DNA from: Aquabacterium commune
GTDB taxonomy: Bacteria > Pseudomonadota > Gammaproteobacteria > Burkholderiales > Burkholderiaceae_C
DNA length: 64,000 nt
Assembly: GCF_004362855.1 (NCBI RefSeq)
Contig: NZ_SNXW01000013.1
Location: forward strand, 1 to 64,000
Direction of reading: 5' to 3'
The stretch's first letter is position 1. Each line of letters begins with the position of its first letter. The notes below the pieces were generated by a model. It did not search any database, was not told where the DNA came from, and was given only the letters and a program-made list of their open reading frames with translations. Below, one piece after another: positions 43,917 through 54,187 of this stretch. The translations under genes and the position numbers were made by a program.

Positions 43917-44414
43917 ATGCTCACCGCTGCACCGCCCGGATTTCAGGACTCTCGACACACCGCAACAGTGGAATCCCAGCCGTCCGACGTCATCGAAACG
44001 CGGCTGTGGCTGGAAGAACATGTCTGGCTTTATGGCGTGCTCAAGTCCGATCGCAACGTCGGCCCGATCTTTCGATTTCCTGACCTGATCAGTGCCTGCG
44101 TCTCCCAGGTCTTCTCCGGCCCCGAAGCGGCAAGACAGATCTTCAGCTTTCTCGGAACCGAGCTTGTGGCCCGCTCGCCCAATACGCCTCGTCGTCGGGA
44201 AGCCATGTGGCGACCGCAGTACGACTTGCTCCTTGAGTTGCAGCGCTCACCCGCCAATCGGCACCCCAACCCGAAGTTCCAGCTCGACCACTTGACCACC
44301 GCCTGCGTGGCGCTGTGTCAACAGGCGGATGAGACCGGCGCCAGCGTCCTTCAACAAGCTCGCATCAACATGGCACAGCGCTTCCGTCCAGAGCACGCCA
44401 CACAGACCCGCTGA
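43917..44414 (+). CDS. Hypothetical ICE protein at the head of the tra operon
   Basis: A 165-aa soluble protein. ATG 43917 has AGAGG 8 bases upstream; the longer frame from 43869 lacks support. Segments such as RLWLEEHVWLYGVLKSDRNV and FRFPDLISACVSQVFSG suggest a helical fold; no motif is recognised. Being the first gene after the terminator and just before the lytic transglycosylase, it is likely an accessory or regulator of transfer. Confidence 0.65.
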   Translation: MLTAAPPGFQDSRHTATVESQPSDVIETRLWLEEHVWLYGVLKSDRNVGPIFRFPDLISACVSQVFSGPEAARQIFSFLGTELVARSPNTPRRREAMWRPQYDLLLELQRSPANRHPNPKFQLDHLTTACVALCQQADETGASVLQQARINMAQRFRPEHATQTR

Positions 44415-44612
44415 GGCCATCGACCGCCCAGCGCTCTGACCAGCACATGGCATGAAGAATCTCCAAACGATTCACGTGCCCTGACCACGCCAAGGTCGTC
44501 CAACCACGGCAGACCTGAACAAGACCTTGATCGGCACCGTGCCGGTCTCACCCCATCCGTCCCGCCGCGCAACGTGCATTGGCGGATTCATCGGTCTTGT
44601 TTGGAGTGCGCC

Positions 44613-45155
44613 ATGCAATGGGGTCCCTTGTCTGGATGTCTTGCGCTGCTGAGCCTGCCGGCACACGCCCTGGCTTGCTGGGACGAGGCGGCGCATCGAT
44701 ATGGCGTGTCATCGCAATTGCTCTATGCCGTTGCAAAGGTCGAGTCGCACCTCAATCCAAATGCAATCAACCTCAGCCACCGCCAACGCACGGGCAGCTA
44801 TGACATCGGGCTGATGCAGATCAACAGCTCGAACCTGCCTGCGCTGGCACGGTTCGGCATCACCGAAAGCGACCTGTACAGCCCTTGCACGAACATCCAT
44901 GTGGGCGCCTGGCTGCTTGCCCAAACCCTGGCCAAGCAAGGGCTGACCTGGGATGGGGTGGGTGCCTACAACGCAGCGTGTACCCAACTCAAGGGAGTGG
45001 CCTGCCAGAGCGCACGCAGACGCTACGCCTGGAAGGTCTATCGGCAGTTGCACGCCTCGGCAATCCAGTCCCCACAGCCAACCGCCGTATGGCCGCAGAG
45101 CCGATCAGAGGCAAAGCAGCCCCTCTTCATCCTTGCCGCTCGGGTGTCGCCATGA
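44613..45155 (+). CDS. Conjugation lytic transglycosylase (SLT domain)
   Basis: A 180-aa exported peptidoglycan hydrolase that opens the wall for the T4SS. The signal peptide (residues 1-21) is followed by an SLT fold: CWDEAAHRYGVSSQLLYAVAKVES with catalytic Glu44, then GSYDIGLMQINSSNL and WDGVGAYNAAC. ATG 44613 has GGAG upstream. Its stop overlaps the OmpA gene start by ATGA. It is VirB1/TrbN-like. Confidence 0.9.
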   Translation: MQWGPLSGCLALLSLPAHALACWDEAAHRYGVSSQLLYAVAKVESHLNPNAINLSHRQRTGSYDIGLMQINSSNLPALARFGITESDLYSPCTNIHVGAWLLAQTLAKQGLTWDGVGAYNAACTQLKGVACQSARRRYAWKVYRQLHASAIQSPQPTAVWPQSRSEAKQPLFILAARVSP

Positions 45156-45820
45156 CGCGGGTACAGGACCTCGCCATGACCAGCGCCTCGGCAGCGGTGA
45201 TTCTGTTTGCCTTCTCGTCTTGCACCTTGCCCGCCAAGCAGGGCCATGCAACCGCGATACCACAAGCCAAACCGAACGCCTCACACATCGCGCAGCTTGA
45301 ACGTGGCCGCGACGCGTACTTTGCCCAGTGCGTCGAGCCTGCCTGTCCTACCACCACACCCAAAACGCTGGCTGTGGCCGATGCACAGCCGCAGCCTTCG
45401 ATGCGAGGCAACGCGCGCGCCCTTGAATCCGTCGCGCCAACTGAAGTGACCAAGCCTGCCCCGCTGCACAAGCCTCAGGTGCTGGTCCTGGAGTTTGCAA
45501 CCGACAGTGCGGTGCTGACACCTGTACACCGGACCCTGCTGAACAGCGCAGCCAAAGCCCTGGGACGTGCCCAGCGTGTGCTCATCGTGGGACGCACCGA
45601 CAACGTCGGCCCTGATGCGCCCAATCAGGCCATCGCGCTAGCTCGGGCTGATGCCGTTCGAGATCACATCAAGCGCATCAGTCCCTCACACCCCAATGAC
45701 ATCCGCATCGATGCCAGAGGCCTGTGCTGCTACATCGCCAACAACGACACACCTGAGGGCCGAGCCCGCAATCGTCGCGTTGAGGTCGTGTTCACAGCCT
45801 CATCCGAGGGTGGGCCATGA
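45152..45820 (+). CDS. OmpA-family (lipo)protein of the transfer operon
   Basis: A 222-aa envelope protein. A hydrophobic N-terminus with a possible lipobox FSSC (Cys24) is followed by a linker and a C-terminal OmpA-like peptidoglycan-binding domain (residues about 105-220: LVLEFATDSAVLTPVHRTLL, VGRTDNVGPDAPN, RARNRRVEVVF). It may anchor the conjugation apparatus to the wall. Coupled to the transglycosylase gene. Confidence 0.85.
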   Translation: MTRVQDLAMTSASAAVILFAFSSCTLPAKQGHATAIPQAKPNASHIAQLERGRDAYFAQCVEPACPTTTPKTLAVADAQPQPSMRGNARALESVAPTEVTKPAPLHKPQVLVLEFATDSAVLTPVHRTLLNSAAKALGRAQRVLIVGRTDNVGPDAPNQAIALARADAVRDHIKRISPSHPNDIRIDARGLCCYIANNDTPEGRARNRRVEVVFTASSEGGP

Positions 45821-45948
45821 CACACCGATGGTCCTCACCCGTGAGCCCGGTCGCCCACCGCATCCCCCTCCTGAGACGTGCTCACACGTTCGCAGGATCG
45901 CCCCCGCCTGCGTCAGGCCTTGACGCGCAACCCAGCCAGGAGATTCCC

Positions 45949-46362
45949 ATGCGCACAGCCATCATCCATCCCTTCGTCCCTGTTCGTCAAACTGTCCAAC
46001 AGGATGATCAGCAAAGCAACCCATCCAGTGCCCGAGTCACCGGCAAGCCCACACACAAGCGCTGGCGTGTGGCCTCGGCGCTGGCCATGCTCACCCTGGG
46101 CTTGGGCCTGTCCATGCCTGGTTTCGCCCTCGACCTGGTGGCGTTCACCGGCATCACCGGGCCGCTGACATCCGCCCTCGCCCAGATCTCCGCGCTGGGG
46201 CCTAGCGTCAAGGCCCTGGTCGGCTTCGTCGGTTTCGTGGTCGCCCTGATCTCGCTGTCGGCCCTGCGCAATTTCGGGCCGGTGCTGTTCTACGTGGGCC
46301 TGGCCATCTTCGGTGCGGTAGGCCTGGTGATCGCGGGCGCCATCATGGGCGCGGTCGTCTGA
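45949..46362 (+). CDS. traA: Conjugative pilin (TraA-like)
   Basis: A 137-aa prepilin. A long basic leader (residues about 1-60) is followed by a hydrophobic signal (ALAMLTLGLGLSMPGFA) and a mature part of two helices (LTSALAQISALGPSVKALVG; VGLAIFGAVGLVIAGAIMGA), as in F-type pilins. AGGAG lies 6 bases before ATG 45949. It sits directly upstream of traL, the usual place. The family is diverse, so assignment rests on topology and context. Confidence 0.75.
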   Translation: MRTAIIHPFVPVRQTVQQDDQQSNPSSARVTGKPTHKRWRVASALAMLTLGLGLSMPGFALDLVAFTGITGPLTSALAQISALGPSVKALVGFVGFVVALISLSALRNFGPVLFYVGLAIFGAVGLVIAGAIMGAVV

Positions 46363-46390
46363 GCTCAGCCCAAACCTGCAGGAGCCTGAC

Positions 46391-46690
46391 ATGCAAGCCG
46401 ACACCTACATCCCCCGTCGCCTGGATGACCCCTGGAAGATCGGCTTCTGGGACATCGATGTGGCCGCCCCGGTGATCTTCTTTTTCTTTGTCGGCTACCT
46501 GTCGGGCACCAAGCTGGCCTTTGCGGCCTGCGCAGGTGCGGGGATCTTCCTGTCGCGCTGGATCGCCCGCATCAAGGCCGACAAGCACCAGGCCTTCGCG
46601 ATGCACTGGCTGTACTGGCACCTGCCGCCCAGCCCCATGACCGCGATGCGCGCCACCCCGCCCTCGCACATCCGCCGCATGGTCGGCTGA
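46391..46690 (+). CDS. traL: TraL, F-type pilus assembly protein
   Basis: A 99-aa small protein with the TraL start YIPRRLDDPWKIGFWDID and one or two membrane segments (residues 27-57), the VirB3 counterpart. Immediately precedes traE. Confidence 0.9.
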   Translation: MQADTYIPRRLDDPWKIGFWDIDVAAPVIFFFFVGYLSGTKLAFAACAGAGIFLSRWIARIKADKHQAFAMHWLYWHLPPSPMTAMRATPPSHIRRMVG

Positions 46691-46704
46691 GTCTGGAGCA
46701 CGCC

Positions 46705-47268
46705 ATGGACTTCGAGCGAATCAACAGCGACATCAAGGAGATGCGCCGCCGCAACCGCAGCCTGGGGCTCGCGGTGGGCGTCCTGGCTTCGGGGCATGTT
46801 GTGGCACTGCTCGTCATCCTCAACCTGATTGGCACGGTGCGCACGGTGGTCGTGCCACCCACGATCGACAAGACCTTCTGGGTCAGCCGCGACAAGGCCA
46901 GTGGCGAATACCTGGAGCAGATGGGTGGCTTCATGGCCTGGCTGGTGCTGGACGTCACGCCCTCATCGATCGACTGGAAGAAAAACATCCTGCTCGGCTA
47001 TGTGGAGCCCGACCAGTACGGCGCACTCAAGACCCGGCAGGAGGTCGAGGCTGAAAGGCTCAAGCGCATCAACGCCGCCACGATGTTCATGCCGCAGCAG
47101 TTGGTGCCCAGCGAGGACAAGCAAAGCGTGGTGGTGCGTGGCCGACTGCGCACCCTCGTCAATGGCTTTGAGACCGCCAACGACCTCAAGGCCTACCTGA
47201 TCGAGTTCAGCTTCAACGGGGCACGCATGCACCTCAAGACCTTCAAGGAGGTTCCCAATGCGAGCTGA
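46705..47268 (+). CDS. traE: TraE, F-type pilus assembly protein (VirB5/B8-like)
   Basis: A 187-aa protein with an N-terminal membrane anchor (about residues 20-48) and a periplasmic domain. The segments IDKTFWVSRDKASGEYLEQM and FMAWLVLDVTPSS are typical of TraE. Overlaps traK by 11 bases. Confidence 0.9.
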   Translation: MDFERINSDIKEMRRRNRSLGLAVGVLASGHVVALLVILNLIGTVRTVVVPPTIDKTFWVSRDKASGEYLEQMGGFMAWLVLDVTPSSIDWKKNILLGYVEPDQYGALKTRQEVEAERLKRINAATMFMPQQLVPSEDKQSVVVRGRLRTLVNGFETANDLKAYLIEFSFNGARMHLKTFKEVPNAS

Positions 47269-48142
47269 TCTCAAGCCACGCCAACAGCCCTCCAAGGCAC
47301 AGGCAAACCTGCTGCTGGCCATGGTGACAGCCGTTGGGATGGCAACGTCACCAAGCCCTGTCAGGGCGCTCCAGTTGGTCGAAGCCCGCGACGGTGTCTC
47401 CGTTGAGGCCATGGTGTCGATCAAGGAGCCCACACGCATCCGCATCGATGGCGCGCCCATCACCGATGTGTTCGGCAACATATATTCGAGCAACTGCGCC
47501 AGCACGTCAGCGGCCACACCATTAACCAGTTCCCTGGCCAACAGCGCCCCTCTCCCCGGCACCAATATTCAGAACAGTCCGGCCATCAACCCCACGGGTG
47601 AATTGGTCCTCGAATGCGACAAGGACAAGGGCGAGGTCTACATCCGCCCCGTGGGCAAATCCAGCAAGCCCATCAACCTGTTTGTCTCCAGTGTCCAGGC
47701 TACCTACACGCTGCTGCTGCATCGCTCGGACACCCCCGCAGACACCATCGTCATCCGGGATCCCAGTACCAAGCTGCTGAAGCCCGACAGCGCAAATCCA
47801 GGCCCGTCAGGCACTTCGGCCAACCATATCCGAGCCATGAAGGCCTTGCTGGTGGCCATGGCCTCGGACCGGGTGCCTCCCGACGTGCGGGTCGAGGAGG
47901 TCAACCGCCTCGTTCCCCTGTGGCTCGAAGCGAGGCTGTCCCTGATGCGCCGATATGAAGGGCGAGGCCTGGTCGGCGAGAAATACCTGCTGCAAAACAT
48001 CAGCCCGACCTTGATGGTGCTGGCCGAGCAGGAATTTGACCGCGAAGGCGCCCAGGTCATGGGGGTGTCCATCGAAAACCACAACCTGCAACCCGGAGAG
48101 ACCACGAATGTGTTCGTGATCCGGCAGGAGGCCATGCGATGA
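47258..48142 (+). CDS. traK: TraK, secretin-like outer-membrane core protein
   Basis: A 294-aa exported protein (signal up to about residue 42), VirB9/secretin-like, forming the outer-membrane core with TraB and TraV. Conserved ending LQPGETTNVFVIRQE. Overlaps traE and, by ATGA, traB. Confidence 0.88.
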   Translation: MRADLKPRQQPSKAQANLLLAMVTAVGMATSPSPVRALQLVEARDGVSVEAMVSIKEPTRIRIDGAPITDVFGNIYSSNCASTSAATPLTSSLANSAPLPGTNIQNSPAINPTGELVLECDKDKGEVYIRPVGKSSKPINLFVSSVQATYTLLLHRSDTPADTIVIRDPSTKLLKPDSANPGPSGTSANHIRAMKALLVAMASDRVPPDVRVEEVNRLVPLWLEARLSLMRRYEGRGLVGEKYLLQNISPTLMVLAEQEFDREGAQVMGVSIENHNLQPGETTNVFVIRQEAMR

Positions 48143-49680
48143 ACACGCCTTTCGACCAAGCAGCCAACGGCCGCGTCACCGGGTTGCCAGACCGCATCAA
48201 GGGGGCCATGGGTAGTGCCCTTCAAAGGCTGTCTCCACGGCAGCGCCAGTACGTCACCCTGGTCGCCATCCTGGTATGTGGTGTCGGCCTGCTGTGGCTG
48301 ATCTTCGCCCTCACCGACACGCGCTCACCAACCACAGACGCCAAGAACAACGGCAGCGCGCAGCCTGCCACGGTCACCAACATCGGGGTGATGCCACCGG
48401 GACAACAGGTCAACCCTGTAGACCAATGGGTGGGCACCGCAGGACGCAAGCTGGCGCAGTACGAGGACGAGCGCGATGAGCAGACCCGGCTCAACAAGGA
48501 CCGGCAGGCGTTCGAGGCCCGCACCATGCAGCGCTTCGCCGAGCTGGAGCAAAAACTCACCTCGGCCAGCCAGGCTGCCAGCATGCCTTCGGCACCCAAC
48601 ACTGCGGCGGCGTCAAGCACGCCCGCTCCCCCAACGATGCCACCGGCATCCAGCCTGCCCCTTCCACCAGCTCCGTCGTCCACCGCGCCGACTCCGGCAA
48701 AGCTTCCGGGACAGAGCGTCAACATTCCCCCACCGTTGCCACCTGGTACATCGCCCGCAGGCACCTTGCCCCTCGGTGATCCAGGCATGGCACCACAAGA
48801 CACGCCTCTCAATGCCCCGGTGTTGACCCGCGTTTCTCTGGTGGACCGTGAAACGGCCAAGGCCGCGGCAACAGGCGCCACGGCAAGCACCACAAACAAT
48901 GCCACACCCGGATCACCGTCAACGGCCGACACCCGCACCGTCTCGACCTTCCTGCCCGTCAGCTTCACGCGCGGCACCCTGCTTGGTGGCCTGGATGCAC
49001 CCACAGGCGGGCAGGCTCAATCCAACCCGCATCCTGTCCTGATCCGGCTCTCGGACAACTCCGTCCTGCCCAACAGTTTTCGAGGGGAATACCGCGATTG
49101 CTTCGTGATCGCCGCAGGCTACGGCGACATCAGCTCGGAGCGAGCCTACCTGCGCACCGAGAACCTGTCCTGTGTCCGCCCGGACGGCGCCACGCTGGAA
49201 GTCAAGATCCAGGGCAGCGTCTATGGCGAAGACGGCAAGGTGGGCATGCGCGGGCGACTGGTCACCAAGCAAGGCCAGATGCTGGCCAATGCGCTGCTGG
49301 CAGGCGTGGTCAGTGGCATCGGCCAGGGCCTGGCGACTTCATCGACCACCTACAGCACCTCGGCCCTGGGCACGATCGCCAGCAGCGGTGGCAGCGGCAG
49401 TGACGCCTACCGCGCAGGCATCGGCACCGGTGTGGGCAAAGCCCTGGACCGCCTGGCCCAGTACTACATCAAGCTCGCCGAGAACACGTTTCCGGTGATT
49501 GAAATCGATGCCAGCCGCGAAGTCGATGTAGTGATCACCAAGGGCGTGCGCATCGACGTACCGATGTCGGCCAACGCATACACCAGTACCGGCGGCACCC
49601 CCTCCAGCACGCTGGTGCGCTCGGCTGAGCCCGCCCCCGAAGACCGCTACCTGAAAGCCGCCAATGATGACAACTACTGA
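48139..49680 (+). CDS. traB: TraB, VirB10-like scaffold of the T4SS
   Basis: A 513-aa protein spanning the envelope. Membrane anchor (about residues 36-56), coiled coil (about 95-135), Pro/Ala/Ser-rich linker (about 140-230), and a C-terminal VirB10 barrel (residues 260-480; e.g. [19 protein letters not shown]). Overlaps traK and the DsbC-like gene. Confidence 0.92.
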   Translation: MNTPFDQAANGRVTGLPDRIKGAMGSALQRLSPRQRQYVTLVAILVCGVGLLWLIFALTDTRSPTTDAKNNGSAQPATVTNIGVMPPGQQVNPVDQWVGTAGRKLAQYEDERDEQTRLNKDRQAFEARTMQRFAELEQKLTSASQAASMPSAPNTAAASSTPAPPTMPPASSLPLPPAPSSTAPTPAKLPGQSVNIPPPLPPGTSPAGTLPLGDPGMAPQDTPLNAPVLTRVSLVDRETAKAAATGATASTTNNATPGSPSTADTRTVSTFLPVSFTRGTLLGGLDAPTGGQAQSNPHPVLIRLSDNSVLPNSFRGEYRDCFVIAAGYGDISSERAYLRTENLSCVRPDGATLEVKIQGSVYGEDGKVGMRGRLVTKQGQMLANALLAGVVSGIGQGLATSSTTYSTSALGTIASSGGSGSDAYRAGIGTGVGKALDRLAQYYIKLAENTFPVIEIDASREVDVVITKGVRIDVPMSANAYTSTGGTPSSTLVRSAEPAPEDRYLKAANDDNY

Positions 49681-50500
49681 CATGCGCCCGCCTCTGCGAG
49701 GCAGGCTTCAGGCCATGACGCTGATCTGGGCACTGTTCACGACGCTGGTCAATGGCATCGCCTGGGCAGGCGCCCCGCCATCGCAAGAGGCCCGCCTCCT
49801 GGCCGCACTCAGGAAGGCCAACCCCAGCACGCGCTTCACCCAGGTGCTGCCCTCGCCCATTGGCGGGCTGTACGAAGTCTGGATGAACGGGAACGTGGCC
49901 TATGTGTCGGCCCGCCAACCGCGCTACTTCGTGTTCGGCCATGTCTTTGACACACAGACCATGACCGACATCACCGGGCCACGAATGGCCCTGGCGGCCA
50001 GACAGGGCGCGATGGCACCCGCTACGCCTACCGCAACAACATCAGCACCGACATCAGCGCCAATTGCCTTTGACCAACTGCCGCTGGCAGACGCCATCAA
50101 GACCGTGCGGGGCAACGGCCAGCGGCAGATCGCCGTGTTCAGCGACCCGGGCTGCGGCTACTGCAAGCAACTGGAGCCAGAGTTGGCCCAGATCGACAAC
50201 GTCACGGTCTACACCTTCATGCTGCCCTTTCAGGGTGAGGCCAAGCCCATCGCCCTCTGGTGCGCCCCGGACCGGGTCCAAGCCTGGCAGCGCTACATGG
50301 TGCAGGGCGATACCTCCGTGATCAATGCCCCAGGGCGATGCGATCACCCCCTGGCCCGCAACCTCGCTTTGGCGCAGCGCCTGGGTGTTCAAGCCACCCC
50401 CACCCTGATCTGGGCAGATGGCACCCGCACCGAAGGCTACGTCGATCACCAGGTGATCCAGACCCGCCTGAAACCGGCCACCTCGGAGGTTCAGCCATGA
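49664..50500 (+). CDS. DsbC-like disulfide isomerase of the transfer system
   Basis: A 278-aa exported thioredoxin-fold protein with the active site CGYC (Cys164, Cys167). An N-terminal signal (about residues 10-36) is followed by a DsbC dimerisation-like domain ([20 protein letters not shown]). It should fold Cys-rich partners such as TraN, TraU and TraV in the periplasm. Start 49664 overlaps traB; ATG 49682 is an alternative. It ends in ATGA with traV. Confidence 0.9.
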   Translation: MMTTTDMRPPLRGRLQAMTLIWALFTTLVNGIAWAGAPPSQEARLLAALRKANPSTRFTQVLPSPIGGLYEVWMNGNVAYVSARQPRYFVFGHVFDTQTMTDITGPRMALAARQGAMAPATPTATTSAPTSAPIAFDQLPLADAIKTVRGNGQRQIAVFSDPGCGYCKQLEPELAQIDNVTVYTFMLPFQGEAKPIALWCAPDRVQAWQRYMVQGDTSVINAPGRCDHPLARNLALAQRLGVQATPTLIWADGTRTEGYVDHQVIQTRLKPATSEVQP

Positions 50501-51183
50501 ATACCCACGGTCACCTCGCTACCCACGCCCACACCGTGCACCCGATCTGGCTTGTGGGTTGCTTGCTGCTGAGCTTGTCGGGCTGCATGAACCTCTCCGG
50601 CTTGGGCGGCAGCTCCGATTACGCATGCAAAGCCCCGGACGGGGTGACTTGCACCTCGGTGTCGGGCACCTATGCCAACGCCGTTCAGGACAACCTGCCC
50701 GCCCAGGTGGCCAAGCGCCGCATGGCCGCCAAATCCAATGGCGAGCCAAACACCAATCCCGCACCAGGGGTGCCACAGCCTCGCCTTGCACCAGCGCTGG
50801 CATCAAACAAAGCCACTGTCCCCCCCGTGGCGCAGTCCCCCAGCCTGGCGCTGCCCCTGCGCTCATCGGCCCGGATCCTGAGGCTGTGGTTCAAGCCCTG
50901 GGAAGACGCAGACCGCGACCTCTACGACCAGGGCTATGTCTATGTCCAGATCGATGCGGGTCAGTGGCTGATCGACCACGCACAGCGCCAGATCCGTGAC
51001 GCCTATGCACCCATACGACCTCCGATGGGCGCCCCTGTCAAACCCGCCAAGCCAGAGCCGAGCACCTCGCCTGTGCGGCCCGCGGGCCAGCAGCGCCTGT
51101 CGCCCTACACCCAGGACAACTCGGAAAGTCCTGACATTGGCCCCTTGCTGCTGCCCACCGACAACCTTGCCCCCAGCAACTGA
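50497..51183 (+). CDS. traV: TraV, T4SS outer-membrane lipoprotein
   Basis: A 228-aa lipoprotein with lipobox LSGC (about residue 29), followed by [29 protein letters not shown], the conserved TraV N-terminus, and a C-terminal domain ([20 protein letters not shown]). VirB7 counterpart. TCGGAGGT lies before ATG 50497. Confidence 0.9.
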   Translation: MNTHGHLATHAHTVHPIWLVGCLLLSLSGCMNLSGLGGSSDYACKAPDGVTCTSVSGTYANAVQDNLPAQVAKRRMAAKSNGEPNTNPAPGVPQPRLAPALASNKATVPPVAQSPSLALPLRSSARILRLWFKPWEDADRDLYDQGYVYVQIDAGQWLIDHAQRQIRDAYAPIRPPMGAPVKPAKPEPSTSPVRPAGQQRLSPYTQDNSESPDIGPLLLPTDNLAPSN

Positions 51184-51203
51184 ACCGCCCCAAAGGTTGC
51201 GCC

Positions 51204-53819
51204 ATGCCTACACCCTCAGCCACAGCCACTTCAACAGTCACGACAGCAGCCAGCGTCTCCATGGACTCGGCCCGCACCGTGCGCAGGCCCCCTCGCCCGG
51301 GCCTGTTCGAGGCCATGGGCCTGGGCGCGCCGCCTGACACCCCGGCAGAGCAATTCGCCGCGTGGCTGCCCTACTCAGCGTACCTCGCCGATGAAAAGAT
51401 CTTCGTCAACCGCGATGGTCTGGGCTTCATGCTGGAGGTCATGCCTCAGTCGGGCGCAGATGAACGCATGGCCGAGGTGCTGATCTCGCTGTACGCCAAC
51501 TGCCCGGCGGGCGCGGGCATCCAGTTCCACCTGTTCGCCTCACCTCACGTGCGCGGTCAGTTGCGCCGCTATGCCAACTTGCGAGTCGAAGACGAGGATC
51601 AGGCTGACAAGGCCAAACATTGGGGGCGACCTGCCCGCAACGACAACCTCTTCCACACCCTGGCCCGCCAACGCGTGGGCCACCTGCTGCGCGGCGCGCA
51701 ATGCTCGCTGACCTCGGGCTTCCACTACACGATCCGGGACTTCCGCCTGATGCTCAGCGTCACCCTGCCGGGTGACGCTCAGGACATGACCAAGCGCGAA
51801 GAGGTGATGGCCCAGCGAGAGTCCATGGCCTCCACGCTGCGCTCGGCCTCCCTGCCCAACCGTGTCTGCGATGCCGCTGACCTGATCAACTGGTGCGCGC
51901 TGTTCACCAACCCTGACCGCATATCGCAGACCGACGCGCCGGACCTGCATTACGACGATGGGCGCGAATTGCGCGATCAGATCATCGACTTCGACACCAT
52001 CCAGGACCCTACCCCAAGCGGCCTGCGCCTGTGGAAGGAGACCGGATCGGACGAGCTGGAGGCGCGCTTTTACTCCATCAAGTCCTTCCCTGAGCGCTTC
52101 GCCCTGTGGCAGATGGGCTCGTTGATCGGCGACCTGATGCAACCGGCCCTGCAGTACAGCGCGCCCTTCTTGCTGACCATGGGCGTGCATGTGCTCGACC
52201 CCAATGCCACCAAGGCGACGGTCACTGCCAACCATGTGCGCGCCACGCAAAACGCCAAGAGCAAGATGGCCGACGTGATGCCGGACGTCGGCAAGAAACT
52301 GCAGGACTGGACGGCTGCCGCCCAGGCCATCGACACCGGTGGCAGCCTGGTCAGCCTGTACCACCAGTTGGCCATCTTCTCGCCACCGCGCAAGGCGGTG
52401 GCGGCCCACGAAGCGGCCAATGCCATCTGGCGTGGCCGGGGCTTTCAGCTCAATGCCGACGTGTACATGCACCGCCAGGCGCTGCTGGCCAGCCTGCCCA
52501 TGACCTTGACGCCACGCTTTCATGGCGACCTGGCCAAGATGCGGCGCGTCTCGCGCAAGACCATGGCCAACGCCATCCACCTTGCCCCGTTGATTGCGGA
52601 ATGGCGCGGCACACGCACACCCGCCCTGGTGTTCGGCGGTCGCCGTGGGCAGTTGATGACCCTGGACATCTTCGACAACGACCTGGGCAACTACAACTTC
52701 GCCATCATCGGCGCACCGGGTTCGGGCAAGTCGGTGCTGATGAACGAGATGGCCTGGTCCTACCGGGCCATCGATGCCAAGGTCTGGATGCTGGACCTGG
52801 GCCGCTCCTTCGAGAAGCTGTGCCGCAAGGCCAAGGGCACCTACATCGAGTTCCGTCCCGATGTGGACATCTGCCTGAACCCCTTTACCAACATCGTTGA
52901 CATCCACGAGGACATCGACATGCTGGTGCCGGCCATCTCCAAGATGTGCTCCATGCAGCACACGCTGGAAGAGGTGCAGTACAAGGCCATCTCGGCCATG
53001 GTGCTCAAGCTGTTCGCCGAGCACGGCAACGACCTGACCATCACGGCGCTGCGCGAGGCCTTCAAGACCGGCAACATCGAAGCCCTGGGCCTGGTCAACG
53101 ATCAGCGCATCAAGGACCTGGCCGTGATGCTCAACCCCTACACCCGAGGCGGCCAGTACGAGCGATTCTTCGAAGGGCCCAGCAACGTCGATTTCAGCAA
53201 CGATTTCATCGTCATCGAAAACGAGGAACTCAAGCGTCGCCCCGACCTGCACGCCGTTGTCAACATCCTGTTGCTGCACCAGATCACTGGCGAGATGTAC
53301 CTCAGCCGCAACCGGCGCAAGGTGCTGTTCATTGATGAGCTCAAGCAGCAACTCGGTGACATTGGGGCCGATGACCCCGTCAAGGCCGCCGTGATCGAGG
53401 AAGCCGCCCGGCGCGCCCGCAAATACGGCGGGGCCTTGGGCACAGCAACCCAGAGCGCTGACGACTTCTATGGCTCGGCCCAGATGGAAGCTGCGTTCAA
53501 CTGCTCGGACTGGGTGTTCCTGCTGCGCCAGAAGCCCGAATCCATCGAGATGCTGGACCGAAAGGGCCGACTGACCATGGACGAGCCCAAGAAGCGCTTG
53601 TTGAACTCACTCAGGACCGAGGCAGGCGTGTACTCCGAGCTGTACATCTCCTCCCCGGTGGGCGAAGGGGTGGCGCGCAACATCCTGGATCCGGCCACGC
53701 ACCTGCTGTTTTCCAACAAGCTGGAGGACAACGCGCCCATCGACGAGTTGCGTGCGCAAGGCCTGAGCATCGATGCCGCCATCACCGAGCTGCTGCGGCG
53801 CAGGGGGCACACCGTATGA
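51204..53819 (+). CDS. traC: TraC, VirB4-type T4SS ATPase
   Basis: An 871-aa ATPase powering pilus assembly. Walker A GAPGSGKSVL (about residues 503-512) and Walker B KVLFIDELKQQ (about 706-716) are present, with an N-terminal TraC domain from residue 30. Stop overlaps trbI by ATGA. Confidence 0.95.
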   Translation: MPTPSATATSTVTTAASVSMDSARTVRRPPRPGLFEAMGLGAPPDTPAEQFAAWLPYSAYLADEKIFVNRDGLGFMLEVMPQSGADERMAEVLISLYANCPAGAGIQFHLFASPHVRGQLRRYANLRVEDEDQADKAKHWGRPARNDNLFHTLARQRVGHLLRGAQCSLTSGFHYTIRDFRLMLSVTLPGDAQDMTKREEVMAQRESMASTLRSASLPNRVCDAADLINWCALFTNPDRISQTDAPDLHYDDGRELRDQIIDFDTIQDPTPSGLRLWKETGSDELEARFYSIKSFPERFALWQMGSLIGDLMQPALQYSAPFLLTMGVHVLDPNATKATVTANHVRATQNAKSKMADVMPDVGKKLQDWTAAAQAIDTGGSLVSLYHQLAIFSPPRKAVAAHEAANAIWRGRGFQLNADVYMHRQALLASLPMTLTPRFHGDLAKMRRVSRKTMANAIHLAPLIAEWRGTRTPALVFGGRRGQLMTLDIFDNDLGNYNFAIIGAPGSGKSVLMNEMAWSYRAIDAKVWMLDLGRSFEKLCRKAKGTYIEFRPDVDICLNPFTNIVDIHEDIDMLVPAISKMCSMQHTLEEVQYKAISAMVLKLFAEHGNDLTITALREAFKTGNIEALGLVNDQRIKDLAVMLNPYTRGGQYERFFEGPSNVDFSNDFIVIENEELKRRPDLHAVVNILLLHQITGEMYLSRNRRKVLFIDELKQQLGDIGADDPVKAAVIEEAARRARKYGGALGTATQSADDFYGSAQMEAAFNCSDWVFLLRQKPESIEMLDRKGRLTMDEPKKRLLNSLRTEAGVYSELYISSPVGEGVARNILDPATHLLFSNKLEDNAPIDELRAQGLSIDAAITELLRRRGHTV

Positions 53820-54187
53820 AAGCGATCAGCCTCATCCCTGCCCTGGTGCAGTCGCTGCTCACCCTGATCGTGGTCGCTGCCGCCTTGCTGCTCTATGACC
53901 GCGCTGTGGTTCGCCCGGCGCTGCGCATCGGCATGGTCGATGTGGCCGAGGTGTACCGACAAAAGGAAGCCGAGTTCACCCAACTGCTCACCAAGGCAGG
54001 CTCGGAAGACGATCGGCAAAACGCCATGCTGATGGCACGCACCTTCGCCCAACGCCTGCCCATTGCGCTGGAGGAATTGCCCCGCGACTGCGCATGCCTG
54101 GTGGTGCTCAAAGGCGCTGTCGCGGGGCCGACACCCCATACCGTGGATCTGACGGCCCAGTTGCGCCAGAAAGTGGGCATGCCATGA
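53816..54187 (+). CDS. trbI: TrbI-like F-type transfer protein
   Basis: A 123-aa single-pass membrane protein (helix about residues 8-27), then VVRPALRIGMVDVAEVYRQK, a segment of the type-F TrbI family. Located between traC and the S26 peptidase as in F-type systems; overlaps both by ATGA. Confidence 0.75.
   Translation: MKAISLIPALVQSLLTLIVVAAALLLYDRAVVRPALRIGMVDVAEVYRQKEAEFTQLLTKAGSEDDRQNAMLMARTFAQRLPIALEELPRDCACLVVLKGAVAGPTPHTVDLTAQLRQKVGMP

Noticed and set aside
51540-53351. A 603-codon minus-strand frame inside traC
   Set aside because: Antisense shadow of an unmistakable VirB4 ATPase gene; no start signal or motif.
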